Of a stretch of 64,000 bases of DNA, positions 33,181-41,177 are shown one piece after another (position 1 is the stretch's first letter; the number at the start of each line of letters is the position of its first letter). The position numbers and the translations under genes are program-made. Under the pieces are notes generated by a model, which saw only the letters and a program-made list of their open reading frames with translations, searched no databases and had not been told where the DNA came from. The stretch is from the NCBI GenBank assembly GCA_965246795.1, contig CBDFFN010000005.1:62001-126000 (forward strand), given 5' to 3'. Origin of the DNA: JAJXWB01 sp965246795 (lineage in GTDB: Bacteria > Pseudomonadota > Alphaproteobacteria > Rhizobiales > Beijerinckiaceae).

Positions 33181-34563
33181 ATGTGGGGCGGTCGGTTCGC
33201 CGACGCACCGGACGCGCTGCTCGATGCGATCAACACGTCGATCGATTTCGACCGCGTTCTGTTCGCGCAAGACATTGCCGGCTCGAAAGCGCATGTCGCG
33301 ATGCTCGCGCAGACGGGCATCGTGTCGAAGGAGGACGCGGGCGCCATTGACGGCGGTCTAGACCAGGTGCGGCAGGAAATCGAGGAAGGCCGCTTCACGT
33401 TCTCGCGGGCGCTCGAGGACATTCACATGAACGTCGAGTCGCGCCTCGCCGAGATCGTCGGTCCCGCGGCAGGTCGGCTGCACACCGCGCGCTCGCGCAA
33501 CGACCAGGTAGCGCTCGATTTCCGGCTCTACGTCCGCGATATGATCGACGCGCTCGACCGGCAGTTGCACGGCCTGCAAAGCGCGTTTGCGAAGAAGGCC
33601 TTGGCGCATGCGGGCGATGTGATGCCGGGCTTCACACATCTGCAGCCGGCACAGCCCGTGACCTTCGGCCATCACCTCATGGCCTATGTCGAAATGTTTT
33701 CACGCGATCGCGGCCGTTTCGCCGATGCGCGCAAACGCATGGAGGAGTGTCCCCTCGGCGCTGCCGCGCTCGCAGGCACGTCGTTCCCGATCGATCGCCA
33801 CGCGACGGCGGCTGCGCTCGGCTTCGCACGTCCGACAGCGAATTCGCTCGACAGCGTCTCCGACCGCGATTTCGCGCTCGAGTCGCTCGGCGCTGCGGCG
33901 ATCTGCGCCACGCATCTGTCGCGCTTCGCCGAAGAGATCGTGCTGTGGACGGGGCCGTTCTTCGGCTTTGTTGCGCTCAGCGACCGTTTCTCGACGGGGT
34001 CGTCGATCATGCCGCAGAAGCGCAATCCCGATGCCGCCGAACTTGTTCGCGGCAAGACCGGGCGGATGATCGGGGCGCTCACGGCATTGCTCGTCGTAAT
34101 GAAGGGCCTGCCGCTCGCCTACTCCAAGGACATGCAGGAGGACAAGGAAGGCGTCTTCGACGCGCTTTCGACGTTGTCGCTCTGCCTCGCCGCGATGACA
34201 GGCATGGTGGACGACATGAAGCCCAATACAGCGCGCATGAAAGCGAGCGCCGGCGCGGGCTATGCGACCGCGACCGATCTCGCGGACTGGCTCGTGCAGA
34301 CATTGGGAATGCCTTTTCGCCAGGCGCACCACGTAACTGGGCGCGTCGTCGCGCTGGCATCGTCGCGATCGCTCGAACTGGAAGCGTTGCCTTTAGCCGA
34401 CATGCAGGCGATCGTGCCGAACATCACCGAGGATGTCTTCCGCGTGCTCGGCGTGGAAAATTCCGTCGCCAGCCGCACATCCTATGGCGGCACGGCGCCC
34501 GACAACGTCCGTGTGCAGGCGCAGGGCTGGCTCGACCGGCTCGCAAAAGAGTTTCGCGCATGA
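33181..34563 (+). CDS. argH: Argininosuccinate lyase
   Basis: Last enzyme of arginine synthesis, splitting argininosuccinate into arginine and fumarate. From the ATG at 33181 it has 460 residues beginning MWGGRF, as in the family. The fumarase/aspartase superfamily signature SSIMPQKRNPDAAELVRGK is intact, with the catalytic loop serine. HTARSRNDQVALD and GFTHLQPAQPVTFGHH are also present. An in-frame TTG at 33136 with GGAGG upstream could add 15 residues. It overlaps upp by 4 nt (ATGA), so argH-upp-ppk2 is probably one operon. Confidence 0.96.
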   Translation: MWGGRFADAPDALLDAINTSIDFDRVLFAQDIAGSKAHVAMLAQTGIVSKEDAGAIDGGLDQVRQEIEEGRFTFSRALEDIHMNVESRLAEIVGPAAGRLHTARSRNDQVALDFRLYVRDMIDALDRQLHGLQSAFAKKALAHAGDVMPGFTHLQPAQPVTFGHHLMAYVEMFSRDRGRFADARKRMEECPLGAAALAGTSFPIDRHATAAALGFARPTANSLDSVSDRDFALESLGAAAICATHLSRFAEEIVLWTGPFFGFVALSDRFSTGSSIMPQKRNPDAAELVRGKTGRMIGALTALLVVMKGLPLAYSKDMQEDKEGVFDALSTLSLCLAAMTGMVDDMKPNTARMKASAGAGYATATDLADWLVQTLGMPFRQAHHVTGRVVALASSRSLELEALPLADMQAIVPNITEDVFRVLGVENSVASRTSYGGTAPDNVRVQAQGWLDRLAKEFRA

Positions 34564-35198
34564 GTCCCAGCGGTGGCGTGCATGTCGTCAAACATCCGCT
34601 GGTGCAGCACAAGCTGACCCTGATGCGCGATAAGACGCGCTCGACTCAAGGGTTTCGGCGGCTGCTGAACGAGATCGGCATGCTGCTCTGCTACGAGGTG
34701 ACAGCCGACTTGCCGCTCGACATGATCGAGATCGAGACGCCGCTGACACGCACGCATGCGCCGACTCTTGCCGGCAAGAAGCTCGTCTTCGCGCCTATTC
34801 TTCGCGCGGGTGTCGGGTTCCTGGACGGCATGCTCGATCTCGTGCCCTCGGCGCGCGTCGCGCATGTCGGCATTTATCGTGATCCGAAAACGCTCGAAGC
34901 AGTGGAATATTATTTCAAGGCGCCGAGCGACATCGCCAATCGCCTCGTCATTGTCATGGACCCGATGCTGGCGACAGCGCATTCGGCAACAGCGGCGATC
35001 ACACGCCTCAAAGCGGCCGGCGCGCGCGAGATCCGTTTCGTGTGCCTGATCGCTGCGCCCGAAGGCATCGCAGCGCTGCGCAATGCTCACCATGACGTAC
35101 AGATATGGACCGCGGGAATCGACGAGAAGCTCGACGATCACGCCTATATCGTGCCGGGCCTCGGCGATGCGGGTGACCGAATGTTTGGCACGAAATGA
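34560..35198 (+). CDS. upp: Uracil phosphoribosyltransferase
   Basis: Salvages uracil to UMP with PRPP. The 212 residues start at an ATG overlapping the argH stop. HPLVQHKLTLMRDKTRSTQGFR near the N-terminus and YIVPGLGDAGDRMFGT at the C-terminus (uracil-binding end) match the family. The PRPP-binding loop reads DPMLATAHSA (134-143), where the usual form is DPMLATGGS or DPMLATGNS; a glycine is replaced by alanine. The fold is clearly UPRT, but this change could lower activity. Confidence 0.93.
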   Translation: MSPSGGVHVVKHPLVQHKLTLMRDKTRSTQGFRRLLNEIGMLLCYEVTADLPLDMIEIETPLTRTHAPTLAGKKLVFAPILRAGVGFLDGMLDLVPSARVAHVGIYRDPKTLEAVEYYFKAPSDIANRLVIVMDPMLATAHSATAAITRLKAAGAREIRFVCLIAAPEGIAALRNAHHDVQIWTAGIDEKLDDHAYIVPGLGDAGDRMFGTK

Positions 35199-36076
35199 TG
35201 GCGAAGGATTTTGTCGACCGCTTTCGGGTGCGGATGGGCGACGAATTTCGCTTGAAGGATTTCGATCCGGCTGGTCCCGACGATCTCGGCCTCGACAAGG
35301 ACAGCGCGAAGCCGCGCATGGAGGCGGCGCTCGAAAGCCTGCGCGCCCTGCAGGAGCGTGTCTATGCCGAGGAGCGCTGGTCGGTGCTTGTCGTGCTGCA
35401 GGGCATGGATGCTTCGGGCAAGGACGGTCTCGTCGAACACGTGATGTCCGGCATTAATCCGCAGGGGTGCCGCGTCACATCCTTCAAGGCGCCGTCCTCG
35501 ACCGAACTGAAGCACGATTTCCTTTGGCGTTCGGCCTGTGCGCTGCCGGAGCGTGGCATGGTCAGCATCTTCAATCGCTCGCATTACGAAGAATTGCTCG
35601 TCGTGCGCGTGCACCGTGAATTGCTCGACAAGCAGATGTTGCCCAAGCGTTGCGTGACCGAAGATCTATGGTCGGAGCGTTTCGCGAGCGTCCGCGCCTT
35701 CGAAACACATCTCGCGAGAAGCGGCACGCTCGTGCTGAAGTTTTTCCTCAACCTGTCGAAGAAGGAACAGAAGAAGCGCTTTTTAGCGCGTATCGACGAT
35801 GCATCAAAGAACTGGAAGTTCGGTCCGGGCGACATCGGCGAGCGTCAGCATTGGGACGAATACGCGCACGCCTATGAGGACGCGATCCGTCACACCGCGA
35901 CGGACGATGCGCCGTGGCATGTCGTGCCGGCCGATCGCAAATGGCTCGCGCGGCTGGTCGTCGCGGAGACGATCGTCGCGGCACTGGAGAAAGCCGATCC
36001 GAAATATCCGGCCGTGGACGAGGCGACGCGGACGGCGATGAAAGACGCGGAGGCGATGCTGGAGAGCGAAGGCTAG
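35195..36076 (+). CDS. Polyphosphate kinase 2 family protein
   Basis: Transfers phosphate between polyphosphate and a nucleotide (NDP or NMP) in the cytoplasm. The 293 residues hold Walker A GMDASGKDG at 70-78, the arginine/aspartate lid region, FNRSHYEELLVVRVH (Walker B-like), and ERQHWDEYAHAYEDAIRHT, typical of PPK2 C-termini. The length fits the short single-domain forms. It overlaps the upp stop (ATGATGA). With upp upstream, a role in nucleotide recharging is plausible. Sub-class and preferred nucleotide cannot be fixed by eye. Confidence 0.92.
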   Translation: MMAKDFVDRFRVRMGDEFRLKDFDPAGPDDLGLDKDSAKPRMEAALESLRALQERVYAEERWSVLVVLQGMDASGKDGLVEHVMSGINPQGCRVTSFKAPSSTELKHDFLWRSACALPERGMVSIFNRSHYEELLVVRVHRELLDKQMLPKRCVTEDLWSERFASVRAFETHLARSGTLVLKFFLNLSKKEQKKRFLARIDDASKNWKFGPGDIGERQHWDEYAHAYEDAIRHTATDDAPWHVVPADRKWLARLVVAETIVAALEKADPKYPAVDEATRTAMKDAEAMLESEG

Positions 36077-36099
36077 GGCAATATAACTTCAGTCGGAAT

Positions 36100-36223
36100 T
36101 GTCATTGCGAGGAGCCCGAGCGAAATCGGTAACAGCCGATTTGGCGGAGGCGACGCGGCAATCCATCCTCCGATGTCGGTCAAGATTTGGAGATGGATTG
36201 CTTCGCTGTGCTCGCAATGACGG
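36100..36223. repeat. Long imperfect inverted repeat (CATTGCGAGG...CTCGCAATGACG type)
   Basis: The ends GTCATTGCGAGG (36101-36112) and CTCGCAATGACGG (36211-36223) are inverted, and inner pieces GGCAATCCATC and GATGGATTGC also pair. This matches a widespread class of bacterial intergenic repeat that ends in TCATTGCGAGG. It fills the gap between ppk2 and the convergent atzH-like gene. Confidence 0.8.
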
Positions 36224-36237
36224 TGCGGTGGCCGCCG

Positions 36238-36717
36238 TCAGCCCTCTTTAATGACGCTGACATGCGCGGCGACGATGCGCCATTTGCCGTCGATGCGCGC
36301 CCAGGTCTGCATTTGACGGCCGGCGCCCGGCTTCATTGTGCCGCGCTGAAAGAGCGTCGACGCCGTCGCATAGTCTTTGCCGAATGTCGTGATGACGGTG
36401 CGATCGATCGTGCGGGCAAGCCCTGCCGCAGGACGGGCCGAGCGAAAGGCCGATACTTCCTTGTAGCCGTAAAGGTTCTCGCCGATGCCGTAGCGGATCG
36501 TATTGGGGCTATCCCAGAACAACTCGTCGAGCACGGCAACTTCGTTTTCGCCTAGCGCTTTTTCGTAGCGCGCAAAGGCCGCTTCGACCTCGGCCTTCGT
36601 CGCGGGATCGTTGATGATCATGGTCTTGCCTTCAGTTTGCGCCGTGGCAGGAGTTGCTGTGTCGGCGAGTGCGAGCGCACTGCCAACGGCGAGTGTCGTG
36701 CGTCGTGTGAAATCCAT
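36238..36717 (-). CDS. atzH: AtzH-like protein (DUF3225, NTF2-like fold), possibly exported
   Basis: A 159-residue protein whose last 125 residues match AtzH/HpxZ (INDPATKAEVEAAFARYEKAL, then DELFWDSPNTIRYGIGENLYGY and RIDGKWRIVAAHVS). AtzH accompanies AtzE and AtzG in cyanuric-acid-type pathways, and the same order is seen here. The N-terminal 32 residues form a signal-like stretch with paired arginines (FTRRTTLAVGSALALA ... ATAQ), while AtzE and AtzG are cytoplasmic. An internal ATG at 36621, preceded by GAAGG, would give the usual cytoplasmic form. The start is therefore open. Confidence 0.8.
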   Translation of the reverse strand: MDFTRRTTLAVGSALALADTATPATAQTEGKTMIINDPATKAEVEAAFARYEKALGENEVAVLDELFWDSPNTIRYGIGENLYGYKEVSAFRSARPAAGLARTIDRTVITTFGKDYATASTLFQRGTMKPGAGRQMQTWARIDGKWRIVAAHVSVIKEG

Positions 36718-36753
36718 GGTCGTGCCCCAGAAGTTGGCGCAAGCGATCGCCGC

Positions 36754-38163
36754 TCAAGCGGCATCGTTCAGCGTCGCGACCGTTGCACATGCCGTGCCGC
36801 CTTGCTCGAGAGCGTGCGCGATACGCAGCACTATGTCCTCGCGCCACGGCGCCGCGATGATTTGTATGCCGATCGGCAACGCCTCGCCGTCGAGCCAGAC
36901 CGGCACGGCGGCAACCGGCAGACCGATGCAGGAAATCGGTTGCGTGAAGACGCCAATGTTTGCGCGCAGCGGCAGATCGACGCCATCGAGCACGATGCGC
37001 TTCTGGCCGAGTTCTGGCGCCTGGCACGGCGTTGCTGGTGCGATGATCGCATCGACGCCGTCGAAGAGTTTCAGCACGCTGTCGCGATAGGTGCGGCGCA
37101 CCTTTTGCGCCTGCATATACCACGCGGCTGGCAGCATCGCGCCGGCAAGCAACCGATCGCGCGTGTCCGGATCGAAATCTTTCGCGCGGCTGCGAAGGCG
37201 GTCGAGGTGCAGTGCGCCACCTTCCACCATCGTGACGAGATAGGCGGCCGCCCGCCCGAGCGGCGCGTCGGGAATGTCGATGTCATCAGTGACGCCGAGT
37301 GCCTTGCAGACGCGCTCGACGGCAGCAAAGGCAACCGCCTCGCCGCTGCGTGCGAAATAGCCGCCCGCGCGCGCGATGCGAAGACCAGCCGCGCCTTGCG
37401 CGATCTTCGGCGCACAAAACTCGAGAGGGTGGTCGGCCTGCGCGGGGTCGTCGGGATCAAAGCCCTGCATTGCATCGTAGGCGAGCGCGAGATCGGTCGC
37501 GGAGCGCGCGAGTGGTCCGAGATGATCGAGACTACCGACGAAGGGGAACGTGCGTCCGCGCGAGAGGCGCCCGAACGTTGGCTTCAGGCCGAACAGACCG
37601 CAGAAGGACGATGGCACGCGGATCGAACCGTTCGTGTCGCTACCAAGCGAGAGCGCGCAGAGCCCGGCGGCGACGGATGTCCCACTGCCGCCCGATGATC
37701 CTCCGGACATGCGCGTGAGATCGTGCGGATTGCGCGATGCGCCGACGTGCACGTTCTCGCCCGTGAAATCATAGGCGTATTCGCCCATCGTCACGGCGCC
37801 GACGAGAATCGCGCCGGCGGCTTCCAGCTTCTCGACAAGGAATGCGTCGCGGGACGCGGGCGCATCGTCGGTGTTGATCTTCGATCCGGCGAGCGTCGCG
37901 ATGCCGGTGACATCGAAGAGGTTCTTGACCGAGAAGGGCACGCCCGCGAGCGGGCCGGGGTCTTTCCCACCTGCGACTGCCGCATCGATCCGCACTGCCG
38001 CCGCGCGCGCGCGATCCGCGCAGACATGTGTGTAAGCGTTGACTGTGGGATTGAGTTGTTCGATGCGCGCGAGCGTGGCGTCGATCACACCGCGCGCGCG
38101 CAACGTGCCGGCGCGAACGGCAGCCGCGATTTCATGCGCGGATAGCAGCGATGGATCGCTCAC
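36754..38163 (-). CDS. atzE: AtzE-family amidase (1-carboxybiuret hydrolase/oxalurate amidase-like)
   Basis: Amidase-signature enzyme that hydrolyses a small amide. Known AtzE, with AtzG, deaminates 1-carboxybiuret, while relatives act on oxalurate. The 469 residues show the Ser-cisSer-Lys triad: lysine in PFSVKNLFD (K80), the GGSSGG loop at 154-159, and the nucleophile in DTNGSIRVPSS (S180). It overlaps the atzG stop (ATGA) and is followed 36 nt later by atzH. No cyanuric acid hydrolase or allophanate hydrolase gene lies nearby, so the true substrate is uncertain. Confidence 0.9.
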   Translation of the reverse strand: MSDPSLLSAHEIAAAVRAGTLRARGVIDATLARIEQLNPTVNAYTHVCADRARAAAVRIDAAVAGGKDPGPLAGVPFSVKNLFDVTGIATLAGSKINTDDAPASRDAFLVEKLEAAGAILVGAVTMGEYAYDFTGENVHVGASRNPHDLTRMSGGSSGGSGTSVAAGLCALSLGSDTNGSIRVPSSFCGLFGLKPTFGRLSRGRTFPFVGSLDHLGPLARSATDLALAYDAMQGFDPDDPAQADHPLEFCAPKIAQGAAGLRIARAGGYFARSGEAVAFAAVERVCKALGVTDDIDIPDAPLGRAAAYLVTMVEGGALHLDRLRSRAKDFDPDTRDRLLAGAMLPAAWYMQAQKVRRTYRDSVLKLFDGVDAIIAPATPCQAPELGQKRIVLDGVDLPLRANIGVFTQPISCIGLPVAAVPVWLDGEALPIGIQIIAAPWREDIVLRIAHALEQGGTACATVATLNDAA

Positions 38164-38375
38164 GCGCGAAAGACCGGTAGCGGTTCGACGTGGTCGCAGG
38201 GAGGCGCGTCCGCCAGCATCGCCGCCATGCGACGCGCGACGAGCAGATTGGCGCGAATTTCCTGCGGGTCGGCGTCCGTCAATGGAAGAGCAAGTGCCGT
38301 GGCCATTGCAGCAATATACGCGTCCGCTTCAGCGTCGGACATCGGCGGAATCTTCGGCGGGTTCGAACCTGTCAT
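38160..38375 (-). CDS. atzG: AtzG-like small subunit (DUF4089)
   Basis: A 71-residue protein that, by family knowledge, forms a complex with AtzE and stabilises it. The helix PMSDAEADAYIAAMATALALPL and the segment IRANLLVARRMAAMLADAP are the DUF4089 hallmarks. The ATG at 38375 is preferred. A longer frame to 38426 and a shorter start at PMSDAE are possible. Its stop overlaps the atzE start by 4 nt, as in known atzG-atzE pairs. Confidence 0.88.
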   Translation of the reverse strand: MTGSNPPKIPPMSDAEADAYIAAMATALALPLTDADPQEIRANLLVARRMAAMLADAPPCDHVEPLPVFRA

Positions 38376-38456
38376 GATCGGGATCGTGGCGGTGAATGTC
38401 TCGCGACGCAACATCGTTGCTTGCACGAGATTTGGGCGGTTGCGTCGAAGCTTCGC

Positions 38457-41081
38457 CTACAACACCGCGCGCCGCACATGCGCGTCGGCATCCCGATCCA
38501 TCGGGCCGGCACGCGTCTCGCGATCTGTCATAGTACGCGCCGATGATGCCCATGCGCCCGACAAGCTGGCACGGCGCACGAGTGCATCGCGCTCGATGGC
38601 GGCGGCGACCGACGGCGCCTTGTCGGCCACGACTGGCGGCGAGAAGACGTAACCCTGCACGACGTCGCAGTCCTGCTGGCCGAGGATGAGAACTTCGGCC
38701 GGCAATTCGGCGCCTTCTGCGACGACCGTCATCCCAAGACCGCGGGATAATGCAACGATACCGCCAAGCAGCTTTCGTTTCTCCGGCATCGTCGAAATGC
38801 CGTCGACAAATACCCGATCGATCTTAAGCTGTTTGAACGGCAGGCGTGTCAGGTATCCGAGCGAGGAATAGCCCGAGCCGAAATCGTCGAGCGCGAGCCG
38901 CACGCCGAGTGCGGACAGCGCCGTCAGCGCGCGGCTAATGTGCGCCTCGTTGCTGTCGACGAAGAGGTTCTCTGTGAGTTCGAGGCAGAGCAAATCCGGC
39001 GGGAGATTCGTCTCCGCCAACACGCTGGCGACGGCCTTTTCGAAATCCATGCTCCAGAGCTGTGCCGGCGAAACGTTCACCGACACGGATCGCCGCGGCA
39101 ATCCCGCGTCCAGCCATTCGCGACCCTGGCGGCACGCCTCGCGCAGCACCCACAGGCCAAGATCGACGATCAGGCCCGAATTCTCTGCGATCGGAATGAA
39201 TTCTGCGGGCGAGATCGGTCCGCGCTCGGGATGCGTCCAGCGTAGCAGCGCCTCGAAGCCGGTGACGCGGCCGCTCCTGAGATCGACCTGCGGCTGATAC
39301 TGCGCATGCAGTGCGCCGGTATGTACTGCATTGCGGAGATGCCGGCGCAGATCGAGCTTCAGTTCCACAGCTTTGGCGTAGGCGGGCTCGAAGAGTGTCG
39401 CGCGTCCGCGGCCGGCTTCTTTCGCCATGTAAAGCGCCTGATCCGCGCTCCGCATGGCGGCCTCGACCGTCGATCCATGTTCGGGCAGGCGCGCAATGCC
39501 GATCGTGGCGCCAATGAAGGCTTCGCCTTCGCTGAGGTCGACGGGGCCTGACAGGCTGCCGATGATGCGCTTGGCCACGGCCATCAGGTCTGCCGCGGTT
39601 GCGGAGCCTTCGTAGAGAACGGCGAATTCGTCACCACCGAGCCGTGCGACCGTCGCCTCGCCGAACTCGCGTCGTAACGTTGTTGCAACCCAGGTCAACA
39701 ATTCGTCGCCCGCGGCATGGCCTAGAAAGTCGTTGACCTCCTTGAAGCGGTCGAGATCGATCAGCAGCAATGCACCGCGACGTCCTTGCGATGTGCAGGT
39801 CTCGATCATCGCGGCGAGCCGCTGTTTCAGCAACGTGCGATTGGCAAGGCCCGTGAGCGGATCGCCATAGGCAAGCTGTTCGAGCCGCCGCTCGGCCTCC
39901 TTGCGCTCGGTGACGTCTTGCACCGTACCCACAAGGCCGACGATGCGGCCGTGCGACATGCTGGCCTTGCATGTCACCGCATGATCGCGCGCGGAACCAT
40001 CGGCATGGCGGACACGCACGTCGAGCGCCTCGGTTCTGCCGCTGAGCAGCACGCGTCTCTGCATCGCCCAGAAACGGTCTGAATCTTCGCCGACGAAGCA
40101 GTGCTGCACATTTTCCGGCGTCGGCTCGAACGTGTCGGGCTCGAAGCCGAAGAGCGAATAGAGTTCGGGCGCCCAGACGAGCCGGCCGGTATCGAGCCGG
40201 AAATTCCATGTCCCTATCCGCCCGAGCCAATGCGCCTCCTGCAGCGCCTGTGTACGCTGTTCCAGCATGGCTTCCGTCGCGCGTAGTTCGGTGACGTCGC
40301 TGGCGGTGCCGCGATAGCCGAGAAACGTGCCATCTTCGGCAAAGCACGGCTTGCCGCTTGTGCGAATGCTAACGCGGGATCCGTCGTCGCCGATCAGCGT
40401 GTAGCTGAAGTCGCGAAATGGACGCCGCGCCTCCATGTCGGCGCGATGTCGTCGCATCGCCGCCTCGTCCTCGGGCGCGTAGGAGAGCTCCCAACGCGCC
40501 TTGCCGCCGGTGGCAACGGTCTGGAACGCAGCGTTGCCGTCCAGCATTCGCGGATAGGGCAGCATGCGGTGTTCTGCATTGCTCTGCCAGCACCAGTCCG
40601 ACGCAGTGCTGACGAAATCCGCAAGCCGCTGCTCGCTTTCGGCAAGACGGCGCAGCGTCGTGGTTTCCTCGGTGACATCGCGGACGATGCCGGACACCTG
40701 CCGCACGCGTCCTTGCGCATCGCGCAGCGCCTCGCCGTGGACCAGGCAGTCGATGGTGGCGCCGTCCGGCTTCCGGAACTGTGCCTGCACCGTATAGGCG
40801 GAACCATCATCCCAGCACGCGTTGTGATGCGCCGTCAGAATATTGTGACAGGCGGGCTCGAACAGCGCGCGGATCTTGCCAACAGGCACAAGGCCGTCGC
40901 GTGTTTCCAGCTCGTAGAAGGTCGCGAGTTCGGACGAGAGCCAAACGAAGGCGGGATCGGCGCTGTGCGTGATCCAGTAGCCCATGCGGGCCATCTTGAT
41001 GGAGCGCCGCAGTTCCTCTTGCGAGCGGCGCGGCGTCGCGCGCACGTTGGCCTGCGCTTGCGACGATCTGCGGACGGCCAT
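38457..41081 (-). CDS. PAS-PAS-PAS-GGDEF-EAL cyclic-di-GMP signalling protein
   Basis: Soluble 874-residue protein that probably makes and/or degrades c-di-GMP in response to a PAS-sensed signal. Three PAS/PAC modules cover about 30-150, 155-275 and 285-400. The GGDEF motif is intact (482-486), and the EAL domain has EALLR (610-614), NVSPAQLW, ELTEN, DDFGSGYSSL and KIDRVF, so both active sites look complete. The RxxD inhibitory site that usually precedes GGDEF is not seen. No membrane segment or signal peptide. Single gene, upstream of atzG with an 81-nt gap. Confidence 0.92.
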   Translation of the reverse strand: MAVRRSSQAQANVRATPRRSQEELRRSIKMARMGYWITHSADPAFVWLSSELATFYELETRDGLVPVGKIRALFEPACHNILTAHHNACWDDGSAYTVQAQFRKPDGATIDCLVHGEALRDAQGRVRQVSGIVRDVTEETTTLRRLAESEQRLADFVSTASDWCWQSNAEHRMLPYPRMLDGNAAFQTVATGGKARWELSYAPEDEAAMRRHRADMEARRPFRDFSYTLIGDDGSRVSIRTSGKPCFAEDGTFLGYRGTASDVTELRATEAMLEQRTQALQEAHWLGRIGTWNFRLDTGRLVWAPELYSLFGFEPDTFEPTPENVQHCFVGEDSDRFWAMQRRVLLSGRTEALDVRVRHADGSARDHAVTCKASMSHGRIVGLVGTVQDVTERKEAERRLEQLAYGDPLTGLANRTLLKQRLAAMIETCTSQGRRGALLLIDLDRFKEVNDFLGHAAGDELLTWVATTLRREFGEATVARLGGDEFAVLYEGSATAADLMAVAKRIIGSLSGPVDLSEGEAFIGATIGIARLPEHGSTVEAAMRSADQALYMAKEAGRGRATLFEPAYAKAVELKLDLRRHLRNAVHTGALHAQYQPQVDLRSGRVTGFEALLRWTHPERGPISPAEFIPIAENSGLIVDLGLWVLREACRQGREWLDAGLPRRSVSVNVSPAQLWSMDFEKAVASVLAETNLPPDLLCLELTENLFVDSNEAHISRALTALSALGVRLALDDFGSGYSSLGYLTRLPFKQLKIDRVFVDGISTMPEKRKLLGGIVALSRGLGMTVVAEGAELPAEVLILGQQDCDVVQGYVFSPPVVADKAPSVAAAIERDALVRRASLSGAWASSARTMTDRETRAGPMDRDADAHVRRAVL

Positions 41082-41177
41082 GAATCCTCGAACCGAATCT
41101 TGGTGTGGATCATGTCAGGACGGGCGTTAGGAACGGGTTAAATGTTTCGACCTGCGGCGCGGAAAACTGGCGCTTCG

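Noticed and set aside
33136..33181. TTG start for argH that would share its first base with the tlpA start codon
   Set aside because: A GGAGG lies upstream, but the ATG at 33181 gives the standard ArgH N-terminus; kept only as an alternative.
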